DNA from: Rhipidocladum racemiflorum
Taxonomy: Eukaryota > Streptophyta > Magnoliopsida > Poales > Poaceae
Direction of reading: 5' to 3'
Assembly: GCA_036346355.1 (NCBI GenBank)
Contig: CM070575.1
Location: 60,331,915-60,395,914, forward strand
DNA length: 64,000 bases
The translations under genes were made by a program, and so were the position numbers. How positions within the stretch are numbered: position 1 is the stretch's first letter; the number at the start of each line of letters is the position of its first letter. This document shows positions 21,600-34,073 of the stretch, in pieces. Below the pieces are notes generated by a model, which worked only from the letters and a program-made list of their open reading frames with translations, ran no database searches and had not been told where the DNA came from.

Positions 21600-22143
21600 T
21601 AGCTATAGGCAATCATCAGTGGAATTCCGCAATGTCATTTTTAGTTCAAGTGAGACAATTAGATTATCATATATTAGCTCAATTACATAACATATAAAGA
21701 AATATGATAAAGTGAGCTCATTAAGTGAAAGAACTTGGCAAGGAAACTCCCCTTCAAAACAAACCCATTGGATGAACAATCCCAAGTTCTCCCTGAATAA
21801 AAGCAAAACGAGAAGAAGACAAAGGTTTTGTGAAAAAGTCTGCCAATTGATGTTCAAGATCCACATGGTGAAGCACAATATTTTCTTTTCAACATGATCT
21901 CTAAGAAAGTGAAATCCAGATCAATATGCTCAAGAAAAGGGATTACTCAAGAGGTGGCACGAACCAAATCAAATCAACATCCTCCAAAGTCAACATCGTA
22001 AAAGCTCTTAAACTAATCCATGAGGAAGCAGAAAGCCAAATGCCAAAATCTTGAGTTCTATGAAGATACCTGAAAATCCTTTTGATAGCTTGTCGATGTG
22101 AAGCACGTGGGAAGCTTGAAAACAAGCACACAAGCACACACAA
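21600..22143 (-). pseudogene. Copia RT/RNase H C-terminal remnant
   Basis: Minus strand. The frame from 22143 carries the copia block SHRQAIKRIFRYLHRTQDFGIW, found between RT and RNase H. About 200 bp further, in another frame, VLHHVDLEHQLADFFTKPL appears (about 21876-21820), which is the end of copia RNase H and of pol. The part between and everything upstream (integrase, RT fingers and palm) is deleted or scrambled. It places the pol end just before the non-coding tract region. Confidence 0.83.
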
Positions 22144-22460
22144 GCACGTGGGAAGAGTCTCTCATGTAAACCTCTAATTATCTCGTCCTCAACAGCATTA
22201 TCATCATCTTTATGAACAAAAGACACTCTCCCCCTGAACATATGCACTTGTACCTGCATCATTTGAACTAGTGCCTTTTGCGAAAACAGAAGTGGAAGAA
22301 GCATCTCCAAAAGATAACACTTTTAGCACGAGATGCATGAGTAAAGGAGAACCAAATCTTATCACTAAACATATGAAGTGAGCATCCGAAATTCACTAGC
22401 CACATGTTCTCCCTTCTCGTGAGAAGCCTACATAGAAGCAGAAAGTGTCGAGGTCTCAGA

Positions 22461-24120
22461 TCAAGTTAGAAATAAGATGTTTAGGAATCCAGATCTTGAG
22501 ACACACGACGCACAACAAGAGGGCACAACACGAGTATTCTTATGCACAAAAACAGATTTGCCTTTTTTCGTGTTTTTAGAAACAAAAGGTGTTTGTTTCA
22601 CCCTAGGCACATAATGAGAAGTAGAGTGTGCCTTTCTGAAATTAGACCTAGCATTAAACCTTTCTCTCTTTTGTTGTTTAGCTAGTCTAAAGCAAAAATC
22701 TACTAAATGTCCATCTCTACCACAATGAGTGCAAGTGTACTTAACATTATGTTTAGCTTTGGAAGTAGAAGCAACATTTGCATTCGTCATAGTAGAAGAT
22801 AAAAGACCAAATAGATTTAAAGACAGTTTTCTTAGGCTCATTGACAATTTCAAATTTTCCACTTTCAAGTGTTTTGACAACAGTGGGAGCATGTGATTTA
22901 TGATGAGCATAAGAATCAAAACCTAAACCTTTGTTATGAGTGCTGACTTTTGATTGATCGAAAATCATGTTTAGGTTCTTCTTTCCTTTAGTGAAACGTT
23001 CTAAGTAATCAACTTTTCGAGAAAGAGTTAAACAATTATTGCAAGGAACATTCACTTTTCCTTTTTGCTTACGACAAGTTGAGCATGAAAGAACCTCATG
23101 TGTAAGCAGATCATCAGTCAATTGAGAAACCCTAGCATTTGCATCTTTTAATTTTAATTCAAGAGTTGAGCATTTAGAACAAGAAGTTAAACCATGCAGA
23201 TCATCAGTGGAACAGCTAGCATGTTTAACATGTTTCTCATTTTTCTCACTTTCAGCATTAATTTTCTCAATCAAGGAAGCATGTTCTTTCCTAAGCGAAG
23301 TAAGCTCATTCCAAATTAAGTCACATGATTTGCAAGCATCATCATCGTGAATCAACGCTTTAAGTCTAGCAATTTCAGCATTCAATGATTCAACAACAAA
23401 ATCATGTTTCTTAATTTTCTTATCACGCTTATCAAGCAATTTACCAAGTCGAGCAACAAAGCAATAGCTAATTCATCATAGGAAGGATCTACCTCATTGA
23501 AGTCATTGTCGTGATTGTCCTCGGTGAAGTTGTCGCTACTTTTGGCCATGAGACACAACCCCGCCAACTCATGCTTGCTTGGAGTTGCATCATCCTCGCC
23601 GCTCTCCGAATCCACATCGCTCAAATTGACTTGTTCAAGAGCGGAAAGAACTCGATGGACATCTTTGCGGTTGATGAAGTTCTTCTTCTTTCTATCACTT
23701 GGAGAGAACTTCTTTTCTCTTTTCTTCTGTCGTTGTCCTTCTCCTCCCTTGATGCTTTACTTGCAAGTTTTGGACAGTTTGGACGAATATGGTCGAGATC
23801 ACCACACTCATAGCATCTTGGAGGATCACCACCACCTCTCTTTCTCTTTATCACATTTTGCAAGGCTTTGTTAAAGCGAGAAGAGAGTAGTGATAAGTCT
23901 TCTTCTCGGGAATTGCTCAATCTGCTCATCGGTTAGTGAAGACAAGAAGGATAGAGCAAAACTTGAAGCAAGACCATTATGAGATATGCTAGATTGAGAT
24001 GTCAAAGCAATTGATTTATGATCATTCTTTCTAGCAAAAACATCTAATTCATGAGTTTTCAACTTAGAATAAAGAACATCTAAAGTAAGTGTACTCATGA
24101 CAAGGATTCTCTAATGGATG
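22461..24120 (-). pseudogene. Copia gag C-terminal region with two zinc knuckles
   Basis: Minus strand, three or more frames. First knuckle CYECGDLDHIRPNC (about 23818-23777) in the frame 23929-23621, followed by a basic K/R-rich run. Then a 228-residue frame (23439-22753) predicted as coiled coil (LNAEIARLKALI, LTSLRKEHASLIEKINAESE) with paired cysteines (CKSC, CSKC, CSTC, CNNC) and the block YLERFTKGKKNLNMIFDQSK. Then a second knuckle CTHCGRDGHLVDFC (about 22737-22696) with a basic tail. This long extended Gag is typical of the Sirevirus/Maximus type, where the tail is suspected to have added functions. Frameshifts separate the pieces. Confidence 0.78.
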
Positions 24121-24192
24121 TAACTTTCATCTCCCAAATAGACATGTCTAAAGCACCAAGCAATTGTCTAGCATTAGCAAGCATCATCAAAG

Positions 24193-24642
24193 CTAACTCC
24201 TACAAAGACAAAGATTACTAAGAATTTTATTGAAACGTGCAAAGAAGTCATCTAGCGACTCACCGGGTTTCATCTCAAATCGCATGTATTCCTTTTTGTA
24301 AAGATCTTGACGAACCTCTTTAATAGTGTTAGAACCCTCATGGTAATCACAAAGAGATTTCCATACCTCATATGCGGACTTGAGATGGATCACACGGTCA
24401 AAGTCGCTGCGTCCCAAACCTTGGATGATCAAGTTGCGCGCCTTGCTGTTTGCTTCAACATGTGTGCGATTGGTGTCGTTGACGTTATTGTTTGCAGGGA
24501 CTTCATATGGCTTGTAAACCTTCTCCCATATTGCGAAGCCCTGTGCTTGGATGAACACCTCCATCTTGGCCTTCCAAAACTGAAAATCAACACCATCGAA
24601 CACACATGGTTTTGTCGAATAACGATCCATTGATCTAATCAC
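24193..24642 (-). CDS. gag: Copia gag, N-terminal part
   Basis: 149 residues from ATG 24642, about 27 bases inside the primer site, as expected for the gag start. It holds the copia capsid fold signatures: FDGVDFQFWKAKMEVFIQ near residue 15, ANSKARNLIIQGL near 65, SAYEVWKSLCDYHEGS near 90 and FEMKPGESLDDFFARFNKIL near 125. The frame ends early at LCLCRS; the natural continuation (QLLGALDMSIWEMKVTSI) is found in other frames at 24180-24115, so the gene is broken by a frameshift near 24200. Structural protein of the copia particle. Little decay otherwise, consistent with a young insertion. Confidence 0.85.
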   Translation of the reverse strand: MIRSMDRYSTKPCVFDGVDFQFWKAKMEVFIQAQGFAIWEKVYKPYEVPANNNVNDTNRTHVEANSKARNLIIQGLGRSDFDRVIHLKSAYEVWKSLCDYHEGSNTIKEVRQDLYKKEYMRFEMKPGESLDDFFARFNKILSNLCLCRS

Positions 24643-24668
24643 CGGTTAAGATAGATTAGAAAAACCTT

Positions 24669-24680
24669 GCTCTGATACCA
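24669..24680 (-). other. Primer binding site of the copia element
   Basis: GCTCTGATACCA, the complement of TGGTATCAGAGC, two bases from the 5' LTR at 24683. Confidence 0.92.
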
Positions 24681-24682
24681 CT

Positions 24683-26482
24683 TGTAGGATCGAAATATAC
24701 GAATATAGCAATCAGAGGGGGGGGTGAATGATTGTGCGGAAGCTAAAACAAAATTTTCATCTATTAAAAAACTTCACCCCAAAAGAAACCAAAAGATTGC
24801 CTCGGATTTGACAAAAACAGATTGACAGATGCCTGGTAAAAAGAGAATTCCCGGAGATCCAACCGTCGAAAAGATCTGAAATTTGGACACAAGAAACTAG
24901 ATTTCAATACGAATCAAACCCAAAAAGAATCAGCTCGATCGGACTTATGGATCAAAAGTTATGAGCTTCGCAAGCTTGCTGATCTAGAACTTGACGAGAA
25001 TTGATCTAACGAAAACTTGAAAGTTTTAACAGAACCGACAAAAGTTTAATCAACTAGACTTGAGGAACTCAAAAACAATACCCTAGAACGATTTTTGATG
25101 GATCAAATCAAGATGAAACTCAACGATCAAAAACCAATCTAGAATTAGAACAAGCATGCAAACAAAAACCAAAATAGAAAACACTGTAGCGACGAGGTTA
25201 CTGTAGCACGCAAAGATCTTGGAAGAATTGATCTTTATTTCTTGTCTAAAATACTCTCATCAAAAAGAGTACAAAACCTAAAACCAAGCTCAAAGCTTGA
25301 TGCGCTCAGCTCTCCTTGGTACCCTTTCAACAGAGACAACCCCTCCTATTTAAAGGACCAACCTGCATCACGATTCCTATTCCCTAGAAGGAATCCGTGA
25401 TCCAACACAACTCTACTTGGCCCAACTCGACCGAGTACAACTCTTGCACACGTATGGTAACCCTACCATACTCACGTGACTAACACTTTGCACGCCGTAT
25501 GGCCACCGCCATACTCACGTGACTAACACTTTGCACGCGAATGACCTCCTCGCCATTCTCACGTGACTAACCATTCTTCATGTGCACCATTCTCTTAGCC
25601 CGAACGTCCCGCATGACATCCTTGACCACCAAGACCTCGGTTCCTCCTGAACCTAGTCCTGAACCTCGGTTCCTCCATGAACCTAGTTCCGGTCCCGTCA
25701 TCGACCACATTCGTCTTCGAGCAATACCGCACATGAACAAACCACAAACAAATCCGAGCACAAGTCCACGACTTGACTCAATGTCAATCCATGCAACTAC
25801 TCACATGAGCATTGCATAAAGTCCTCTTCAAAGAAGCATCATGAAATTCTCACAAATTTCATAATCCCAAAATGAATCAAACACAATTCCAATTTTGCTC
25901 AAAACCCTAATTCAAAGAAAACGCATTCACGACGGACAAACAAATATGGTCCGCGTACACATAAAAACCACTCAAAAAAACCATTCACAACGGACAGACA
26001 AAATCGGTCCGGTGTACACATGAAAGTCTCGGTTTCAAGAAGAAATCAAAACCGAGCAAAACATCGCTCACAACGGACCAACAAAACCATCACATGTACA
26101 AGTGAAAATATCGGTTGCTTTGGAAAAGAGTTTGGCACATAAGCTCAAAAGCATGTCCACGACAGACCCAAAAACTTGGTCCGTCGTACATGCAAAACTT
26201 ACTGGCTTCTTGAAGAATTGAGTTCGACTCATGAGCTCAAAAACATGTTCACGACAGACAAACAAAATCGGTCCGTCGTACATGGGAAAGTGAGGTTGCC
26301 AAAGCATGTTTTCGACAGACCAACAAAATTTGTCCGTCGTAGATGGGAAACTTACTGTTTTCTTTAAGTTTGGTCCGGCGCCAAAGCAAAACTTACTGTT
26401 TCTTGTCAAATTGATAAAACACATGAACAAACACATTTTACAAATTCAATTCTAAGCCAATTTTTCAACACATGATTTCACA
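24683..26482 (-). mobile_element. 5' LTR of the copia element (1,800 bp)
   Basis: Same ends as 18768-20632. Differences are mostly in the palindromic U3 blocks (for example ACGACAGACC here against ACGATGCACC at 20307) and short indels. It includes G-box repeats at about 25445-25570 and a TATA-like box at 25348-25355. Confidence 0.9.
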
Positions 26483-27177
26483 AAATACAAACCAACTCAA
26501 AAGACAAATCAAATAAACTCCAAATTAAGAACGAACAGCATTGGGCACAACGGCTTGGAAGGATTTGGGAACTCGAACGGATTAGATCGAAGGTTAGATA
26601 AAAGAGAACGGACTTTCGGAAAAACGCCGAAAAGGGAAAGATTAATAACTGGGAAAGAAAGAATAATATTCCGAAGAATATTTCTTCTGAAGTTATTATC
26701 TTGATTGGGCAGACAATGACATATGGGCTCTCGATCTATAGACCGGATCCATAAATATATGTTAGTTCGCAATGAACTAAACTGGAGCTCGAAGTTGACT
26801 TTTGTTGACCGAACGGACACGGTCAAACAAAAGAGAGACGGATAGATCGGGCACAGGGGCATAACACATGGCTAATGGTCTATCAACCAAGTCCACGAAC
26901 GATTTCTGGACTAATGGCAGATTAGGTTTTCAGGGATAAGACAAGACAAGTATCTTACCACGATTGAAACAATGGGAAATATTGCAAAGATAACAACGCG
27001 GCTCACGATAAACTTAGTTCATCGAACCAGCCTTAAGTTAGGGTTTTGATTCGGCTTTGAAGATGATATGATGATGAGGCTAGGCTCACATCATGATGAT
27101 AGAGAAGATGAGGACATCGCACTAGGGCTCTTGCATGAATACACGCATGCGATGATAACGAAGCGATGAGAGCCAAG

Positions 27178-27480
27178 CGTTAACGATGGAGCGTTAACGG
27201 CGAAACGTTAACGGCGGAATGTTAACGGGGAAACATTAACGGTGGAAGGTTAACGACAGAACGTTAAAGGTGGAGCGTTAACGGTGAAACGTTAACGGTG
27301 GGACATTAACGGTGAAACGTTAACGGTGAAACGTTAACGACGGAGCGTTAACGGTGGAACATTAACGGAGGAACGTCAACGGAACGTTAACGGGGAAACG
27401 TTAACGGTGAAACGTTAACAGCGAACGTTATTGGCAAAATGTTAACGGTGGAACGTTAACGGCGATCGTTAATGACGGAG
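27178..27480 (-). repeat. GTTAACG minisatellite, antisense copy
   Basis: About 20 degenerate units of 14-15 bp with core CGTTAACGGTGGAA. It is continuous with LTR B sequence on its left (AGAGCCAAGCG), as is the sense copy at 41717-42018. Core GTTAAC is self-complementary. Confidence 0.92.
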
Positions 27481-27739
27481 GTCAAACAATGATAGGATAC
27501 TCATGAAACAAGGTAGCGACCGTCGGTTCAATGACATGGCCGCGATAAAACGCTACCAAGGACGGCTAACCGAAACACGAACCGACAACAACGGCAAAAT
27601 CCGCCTATACCGTTGAGTTCGTCTCGCCGTGTTCTACGTGGTAGACATTCCCCCTTTGCCATACCATCCTCCGGAATTTTTTTTATATATTTAGGCCGCC
27701 GTTTAGCCGTCGCCGCGCGCTGCCTTTTGACCTCCGGAG

Positions 27740-30700
27740 TTTCCATGGTGTTTATATTAACCTGGCATCCATTCCCCTCCAAAATCGGGATTCAATTCCC
27801 CTCCGATCGAAAAATCGATTTTTCGGTTCCCGCCGGTACCCGAAATTTCACCCGAGTCCAAAAATGCTCCAAAAATCCCCAAAACACTTCAATTGTGTCC
27901 CAAATATTCCAAAATGATTTTAGGAATCATTCCCCGGATTTTTGGACCTCCGTTCCTATTTTATCTCGCGCGGCTTTTGTTTAATGCCCGCAATCCGCGC
28001 CCGAATATTTAATTCCACAAATTTCATCCAAATTCAGCGGAACCAAATTTATTGGGTCCCAAATATTCTAAAATGGCTCTAGGAATTTTTCCGGAATTTT
28101 TAGGCCATTTTCCCTAATTTTTCTCTAGGGTGGATTATTCGTGTAAAGGATGACCAATGAGGGAGTGCCACGTGTCAATGAATAGCACTCATCTTCTACC
28201 TCCAGCCATGGTGGAAGAACAAGGAGCTTCAAGCAAGGCATCAATGGCTAGGGTTTCATTCCCATCCTCACAACTCCCTCAAATCAACTACAAATCGCGA
28301 AGCGCCGGTTCTGTTGGACCCGTATCGTCGCCCTCTTGCCATTCCCCACCATCACTCGCTGCTAATCTCGCCGGAAACGGCCGCATTAATGAAAAACTGA
28401 AATACAATCAAATGTCATTATCTCGGCCGTTTCTACTCCAAACAGCGCACCACCACCTCCATTCTCTTCATATAAGAACCCCCGTCCCGGTGGTATGAGC
28501 CTCCTTTGGCCTCTCCCCTTCGTTCATCCACTAGAGCAAGAAAACCGGCGCCGGGTTGAAGTTTTTGGTGTTCTTCGTGTTCTTGCTTGTAGATCTCTCT
28601 CCGGTGAGCCATTCTTCATGCCACTTGGTTCCTTGTGACCGTGACTGAGTCTAGAGTCTAACCCTTCAATCAATTTTAGGATCCCTTACGATTTGGAGAC
28701 GAATTTCGCATATTTCTCGGTTCGGCCGGAGCTCCGTTCATCGCGAAATTTATCGCCTCCGGTGAGATTCAACTCGATTCCTTCCTCCTATGTGTTCCTA
28801 AGGTTATTATCTACGTGATCCATGCTTTTATTTGGTCCAAATCCATGCGAAAACGGGCGAAAAATCACGTTTTTGAACTTTTTCGCGTTCTCTGTTTTTT
28901 TGGAATGCACTGTGCATGCTTGGGCTCATGGCCGAGCCGGCCGGCCAGCCACCCCGCTGGCCGCACCCGAGCCACGCGCGTGCGCGCGCCCCACGCCCCA
29001 TTGGCTCCGCCGCCCGTCGGTGACCCCATCCCACCGCCGCCGCCGCCCCTAGCCTTGGCCCCTCCTCAACCCCAAGCTCCTCCCTAAGCCATGGTGTTGG
29101 CCATGGCCAAGCCTAAGCTTGAAGAAGGCTCCACTCAATGACAAAGGGGGCCCACCTTCCATAGAGTCAAAGTCCAAGTCAAAATTCAGAGCAGTCAACA
29201 AAGGCATATTCCAGGGAATATTCCCGATTTTCCAATTTTTCGAAATTCAAACTTCGGAAGCTCATATCTTCTCCGTCCGAACTCCGTTTGACTCCATTCA
29301 AATTTCTAAATTCATCTAAAATCAATATCTACCTGCCAGTACTATTTTTTGTAATTTTTAGATTTTATTTATTTTCTGTTATTTATTTATTGCCTTGGTT
29401 TGCGTGTAACCGAGGATTCCGACGCGACCGTCGACCCCGCCGCCGGACTTCCCGCGTTTCGATGACCTTCCGGCGACAAAAGGCAAGTCTCTTTGACGCA
29501 TATTGAACCTAAGTTTATAAACATGTTTTAATTGTTTCCCAAACTTGCATGCTATATTTAATCGTATGTCAAATATAAGGGCGTAGTTAATCCGAATTGT
29601 AAATTCATCCTTTGTGATTGACACCCCTGTCACTTGTAACCCTAGGACATTGTTTATACCATGCTTATGCTTATATGGTATCCTTTGCTACATAGTACGG
29701 TAGAATTGCTTAGGACTTTATCGATGAAAACAACCCGTTGGTGGGATTACTCAAAGAGAATGATTTCACATGTGATTTGGAAGTTATTATTATGATTTTA
29801 GTACTGTTTTCTAAAATAAAAAGAAAAGGAAAATGGTTTGGACTTGGGCGGATTGGATTGTCGGGTGGGTGCGGATGGAGCACTAGTTGTCTTGTGCAAG
29901 TACCGCCCCAAGTCAATTAAGGACCGACGCTTGTGATTGTCCATTCTAAGCATAACCGTACTACCACATGTCTATAATGGTATGACCTGGCTAACTAATT
30001 TGTAGAAACCTAATTTAGACTCACCACTCGGTTGAATGTGAGTGCCGGATAGAGGCAATGTCGTTTTTCTCACACGACGCAAGAGGGGCTTCTGTACTGG
30101 GCGGATGGAACCCTAACAGCGGTGAAACCTCAGCGGGTGAGTCGGGTTAGGTGGATACATTGTAACGGCATTGTCATGATCTCTCTGCCGACACACCAAA
30201 GGAAGTGTGTTAATAGCTTGGCATCAAGAGATGATCATGTCTTGTGGGTAAAGTTGTACACCTCTACAGAGTTAAAACTATTCGAATAGCCGTGCCTACG
30301 GTCAAAGGCAAAGCGAGGAATGCTTTCATATTGGTAGACTTTGATTTTGGTTTTAAAAACTGAAAAGTGTCTTGTTTTGGGATTCGGGAGTGGTTAGAAC
30401 TCTCGGATGTTGTTTGGCGGATAGAGCCAACCAGGTGGATGGAACCTGTGTTACACTTGACGGATGGAGTCACATGATTAACCTTGATCTTTTAAAAGTT
30501 GGCGGATAGAGCCTTTATACTAGTGATGGCGGATAGAACCTCACTGCAATATTAAATAATTCAGTTATTAAAAAGAATTGTTAAAAGTTGCTTTGTGAAA
30601 CTTATTACTTAAGTATGGTTTAATAAAATGTGGCTTTGTGAAAATGAACCCTATTAAGCTTCCTTTGGAAAGCCCCACATGATCATACTTTCCCCGACTT

Positions 30701-30939
30701 GCAGAGTACCTTTGTCATGGTGTTCACTTGTTCTTTCTTTCATTTTCCGCTGCTTTGTCTCCGGTCTTTGGACCGAGTATTGTAATAAGTGGCCATGTGG
30801 CCCATACTTGAATATTTATGTTACAATTTTTGTTATGTTCAGCAATGAAGTATCACTGTGACTGTGTGTACTAGCTACTGATCTGGGACCAGTACGGAAA
30901 TACACATGAGATTTCGGATAGCCTATCCAGGGTCTCACA
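27740..30939 (+). mobile_element. LTR C copy, 5'-truncated, sense
   Basis: Similarity to the LTR that starts at 53970 begins about 85 bp in (GTGTTTATATTAACCTGGCATCC) and runs to the end GGGTCTCACA at 30939. Landmarks: TATA-like TATAAGA (28471-28477), the AAATCAATATCTACCTGCCAGTACT block near 29320, GGCGGATAGAGCC repeats at 30090-30540. From 28498 to 30939 it is nearly identical to 35749-41714 (minus the solo LTR), and the same GTTAACG array follows both, so the two share an ancestral insertion and were duplicated together. Open frames at 28815-29087 are GC-rich leader frames, not genes. Confidence 0.83.
28471..28477 (+). promoter_or_regulatory. TATA-like box of LTR C
   Basis: TATAAGA. Equivalent boxes are at 54794-54800 (+824 from LTR start) and 62235-62241 (+815), each followed by an ATCCTCT- or ACCCCCG-type step and a CGGTGGTAT(A/G) block. 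Confidence 0.5.
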
Positions 30940-31128
30940 CCCCGTTAACGTTCCGTTGATGTTCCTCCGTTAACGTTCCACCGTTAACGCTCCGTCGTTA
31001 ACGTTTCGCCGTTAACGTTTCGCCATTAACGTTTCGCTGTTAACGTTTCAACGTTAACGTTCCACCGTTAACATTCCACCGTTAACGTTTCACCGTTAAT
31101 GTCCCACCGTTAATGTCCCACCGTTAGT
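30940..31128 (+). repeat. GTTAACG minisatellite, short sense copy
   Basis: About 13 units of CCGTTAACGTTYCA immediately after LTR C. It matches the first half of 41715-42018 in unit order (including the CCGTTAATGTCCCA variants), then breaks off inside an antisense LTR C. Confidence 0.9.
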
Positions 31129-33564
31129 GTATTTCCGTACTAGTCCCAGATCAGTAGCTAGTACACACAGTCACAGTGATACTTCATTGCCGAACATAAC
31201 GAAAATTGTAATATAAATATTCAAGTATGGGCCACATGGCCACTTATTACAATACTCGGTTCAACGACCGAACACAAAGCAGCGGAAACAAAAGCAAAAC
31301 GAAACGAGCGAACGCCACAACGCCACAGGCGACGACAAGCGACGCGACTAGTCCTCCTGGCAGTCCTCCTCGAAGAACTCCTCCTCTTCCTCGGCATCTT
31401 GGAAATTCTCTGATGATGATAATGTTGATGTAGCACTTGAGTACAAAGGTACTCAGCAAGTCGGGAAAGTATGATCATGTGGGGCTTTCCAAAGGAAGCT
31501 TAACAGGGTTTATTTGCATAAAGCCACATTTTATTAAATCATACTTGAGTAATAAATTTCACAAAGCATCTTTTACAATTCTTTTTAATAATTGAATTAT
31601 TTAATATTGTAGTGAGGCTCTATCCACCATCACTAGCATAAAGGCTCTATCCGCCACTTTTTAAAAGATCACAGTTAATCATATGACTCCATCCGTCAAT
31701 TATAAAACTGGTTCTATCCACCTGGTTGGCTCTATCCACCAAACAACATCCGAGAGTTCTAACCACTCCCGAACCCCAAAACAAAACACTTTTCAGTTTT
31801 TTAAAAAAAATCAAAGTCTACCAATATGAAAGCATCCTTCGCTTTGCCTTTAACCGTAGGCACGGCTATTCGAATAGTTTTACTCTGCAGAGGTGTACAA
31901 CTTTACCCACACGACACGATCACCTCTTAATGCCAAGCTATTAGCACACTTCCTTTGGTGTGCCAGCAGAGAGATCGTGACAAGGCCGTTACAATGTATC
32001 TACCTAACTAGACCCACCCGCTGAGGTTTCACCATTTATTAGGGTTCCATCCGCCAAGATGTAAGCCCTCTTGCGCCGTGTGAGAAAAACAGCATTGCCT
32101 CCGTCCGGCATTCACATTCAACCGATTGGTGAGTCTAAGCTAGGCTTCTACAAATTAGTTGGCCAGGTCGTACCATTATAGACATGTGGTAGTACGGTAT
32201 TGCTTAGAATGGACAATCACAAGCGTCGGTCCTTATATGACTTGGGGCGGTACTTGCACAAGACAAAACGTGCTCCATCCGCACCCACCCGACAAACCAA
32301 TCCGCCCAAGTCCAAATCATTTTCCTTTTCTTTTTATTTTAGAAAACAGTACTAAAATCATACTAATAATCATCAAATCACATTTGATAACATTCTTTTT
32401 GAATAAGCCCACCCATGGGTTGTTTTCATCGGAAAAGGTCCTAAGCAATTCTACCGCACTACGTAGCAAAGGAGACCATATAAACATAGACATGGTATAA
32501 ACAAAGTCCTAGAGTTACAATGGATATGATTAACAATATCAAGGAGGAATCAACAATTTTTGGATTAACTAACACTTATATTTAACATATTTCATTAAAC
32601 ATAGCCATGCAACTTTATAAACAATTTAAATCATTTCGTAAACATAGGAGCAAAATGCGTCAAGGAGACTTGCCTTCTGTCACGGCAGAAGTGTCGAACT
32701 CGGAAGGCTCGACGGCGAAATCGGCGGTCGCAGCGGGATCGTCGACTACACGCAAAACGAGGCAATAAATAAATAACAGAAAATAAATAAAATCTAAAAA
32801 TTATAAAATTAGTACTGGCAGGTAGATCTTGATTTTAGATGAATTTAGAAATTTTAATGGAGTCAAACGGAGTTCGGATGAGAAAGTTATGAGCTCCCGA
32901 AGTTTGAATTTTTAATAAATCGGAAAACCGAGAATATTCCCGGAATATTCTCTCTCGGGTTGACTGGTCAAATGAGGGCTTTGACTGACTTTGACTAGGT
33001 TTGACTTGGTCTTGTGTCTATGGCAATGGGCCCCACATGTCATAGGTGGAAGGGCTTCTTCAAGCTTGGGCTTCATGATATCCATGAATGGAGTGAGGTG
33101 GAGCTTGGAGAGGGATGGAGGGGGGGTGCTCGCCGGCCGGGGGGAAAAATTCCTAGAGACATTTTAGATTATTTGGGACTCAATAAAATTGGTTCCACTG
33201 AATTTGGATGATTTTTGTGTAATTGAATATTCGGGCGCGGATCGCAGGCTTTAAACAAAAGCCGCGCGAGATAAAATAGGAACGGAGGCCCAAAAATCCG
33301 GGGAATGATTCCTAAAATCATTTCGGAATATTTGGAACATTTTAGAAGTGGTTTGGGGATTTTTGGAGCATTTTTGGACTCAGGTGAAATTTCGGGTACC
33401 GGCGGGAACTGGAAAATCCGATTTTTCGCTCGGGAAGGAATTAATTCCCGATTTTGGAGGGGAATGGATGCTAGATTAATATAAACACCAATGAAACTCT
33501 AAATTTTGAATTTACTTTATTTAAATTAGGTTTTTCTCCAGAACGCGAAAATGAGGATGTTACA
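31129..33564 (-). mobile_element. Antisense LTR C copy
   Basis: Minus-strand reading starts TGTAACATCC at 33564 and runs through all LTR C landmarks to the AGTACGGAAATACAC step at 31129. It lacks the last 35-40 bp of the LTR, where it abuts the GTTAACG array. Its GC-rich leader segment is much shorter than in other copies (internal deletion near 33120-33140). Confidence 0.85.
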
Positions 33565-33873
33565 ACTGAGGAGGGCGAGTTCTTCCAGGAGGAGTACGAG
33601 GAGGATTGCCAGGAGAACTAGTTGTGTTTCTAGTCGTCGCCTGTGGCGTCATGGTGTTCACTTGTTCTTTCTTTAATTTTCCGCTGCTTTGTCTCCGGTC
33701 TTTGGACCGAGTATTGTAATAAGTGGCCATATGGCCCATATTTGAATATTTATGTTACAATTTTTGTTATGTTCGGCAATGAAGTATCACTGTGACTGTG
33801 TGTACTAGCTACTGATTTGGGACTAGTACAAAAATACACATGAGATTTCGGATAGCCTATCCGGGGTCTCACA
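33565..33873 (+). mobile_element. LTR C tail, 5' LTR of deleted element C2
   Basis: The last 309 bp of LTR C in sense orientation, ending GGGGTCTCACA, directly before a primer site. The rest of this LTR was displaced by the antisense copy on its left. Confidence 0.85.
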
Positions 33874-33877
33874 GCGG

Positions 33878-33890
33878 TGGTATCAGAGCC
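33878..33890 (+). other. Primer binding site of element C2
   Basis: TGGTATCAGAGCC, four bases after the LTR C end. Confidence 0.93.
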
Positions 33891-34073
33891 TGGACGACTA
33901 TAGGATGTGACCTAGTTAGCATGGCAATGCCTTAAGGACTTATATGTTTATAAAAATATACTTACAAAAGTTTAAGTTTCTTTGCTTCTATCTCTCCTAT
34001 CTTAGTGTCTTGTGCTTACCCTATCCTTTATTAAAATTTGGTTACTAATCCCTTCTTATTTCAAAATTTGTAG

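Larger units (their letters stand above)
18768..26482 (-). mobile_element. Ty1/copia (Sirevirus-like) element, non-autonomous
   Basis: A 7,715 bp antisense element: LTRs at 24683-26482 (5') and 18768-20632 (3'), a tRNA-iMet primer site at 24669-24680 and polypurine tract at 20634-20644. The 5-bp duplication AAATA flanks it (18763-18767, 26483-26487), and the single-copy target is present at about 42709-42713 in the sense LTR B (antisense of GAAGCAAATACAAACC). The interior is only 4.05 kb: gag with a long cysteine-rich C-terminal region is kept, while protease, integrase and most of RT are missing and only the RNase H end remains. LTRs are nearly identical apart from a 69-bp tandem duplication and small changes, which suggests recent insertion. 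Several polypurine-like tracts before the 3' LTR and repeated palindromes in U3 resemble Sirevirus features. Confidence 0.9.
13996..27739 (-). mobile_element. Antisense 5' LTR (LTR B), split by CACTA and copia
   Basis: LTR B occupies 13996-14986, 18003-18767 and 26483 to about 27480, with 27481-27739 probably also belonging. Removing the insertions gives about 3.0 kb. It ends in the same U5 signature as LTR A (GACTAGTGCTGAATACACA, GTCCGGATTTGC on the plus sense) but differs upstream, and it contains a GTTAACG minisatellite. A sense copy at 41715-47964 carries the uninterrupted CACTA and copia sites. The outer start is not seen: 27740 passes into LTR C. At 27481-27739 nothing is recognised. 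Confidence 0.8.

Noticed and set aside
27178..27480. Regular GTTAACG repeats considered as a CRISPR-like array
   Set aside because: Units are contiguous and degenerate without unique spacers, in a plant retroelement context; this is a minisatellite.
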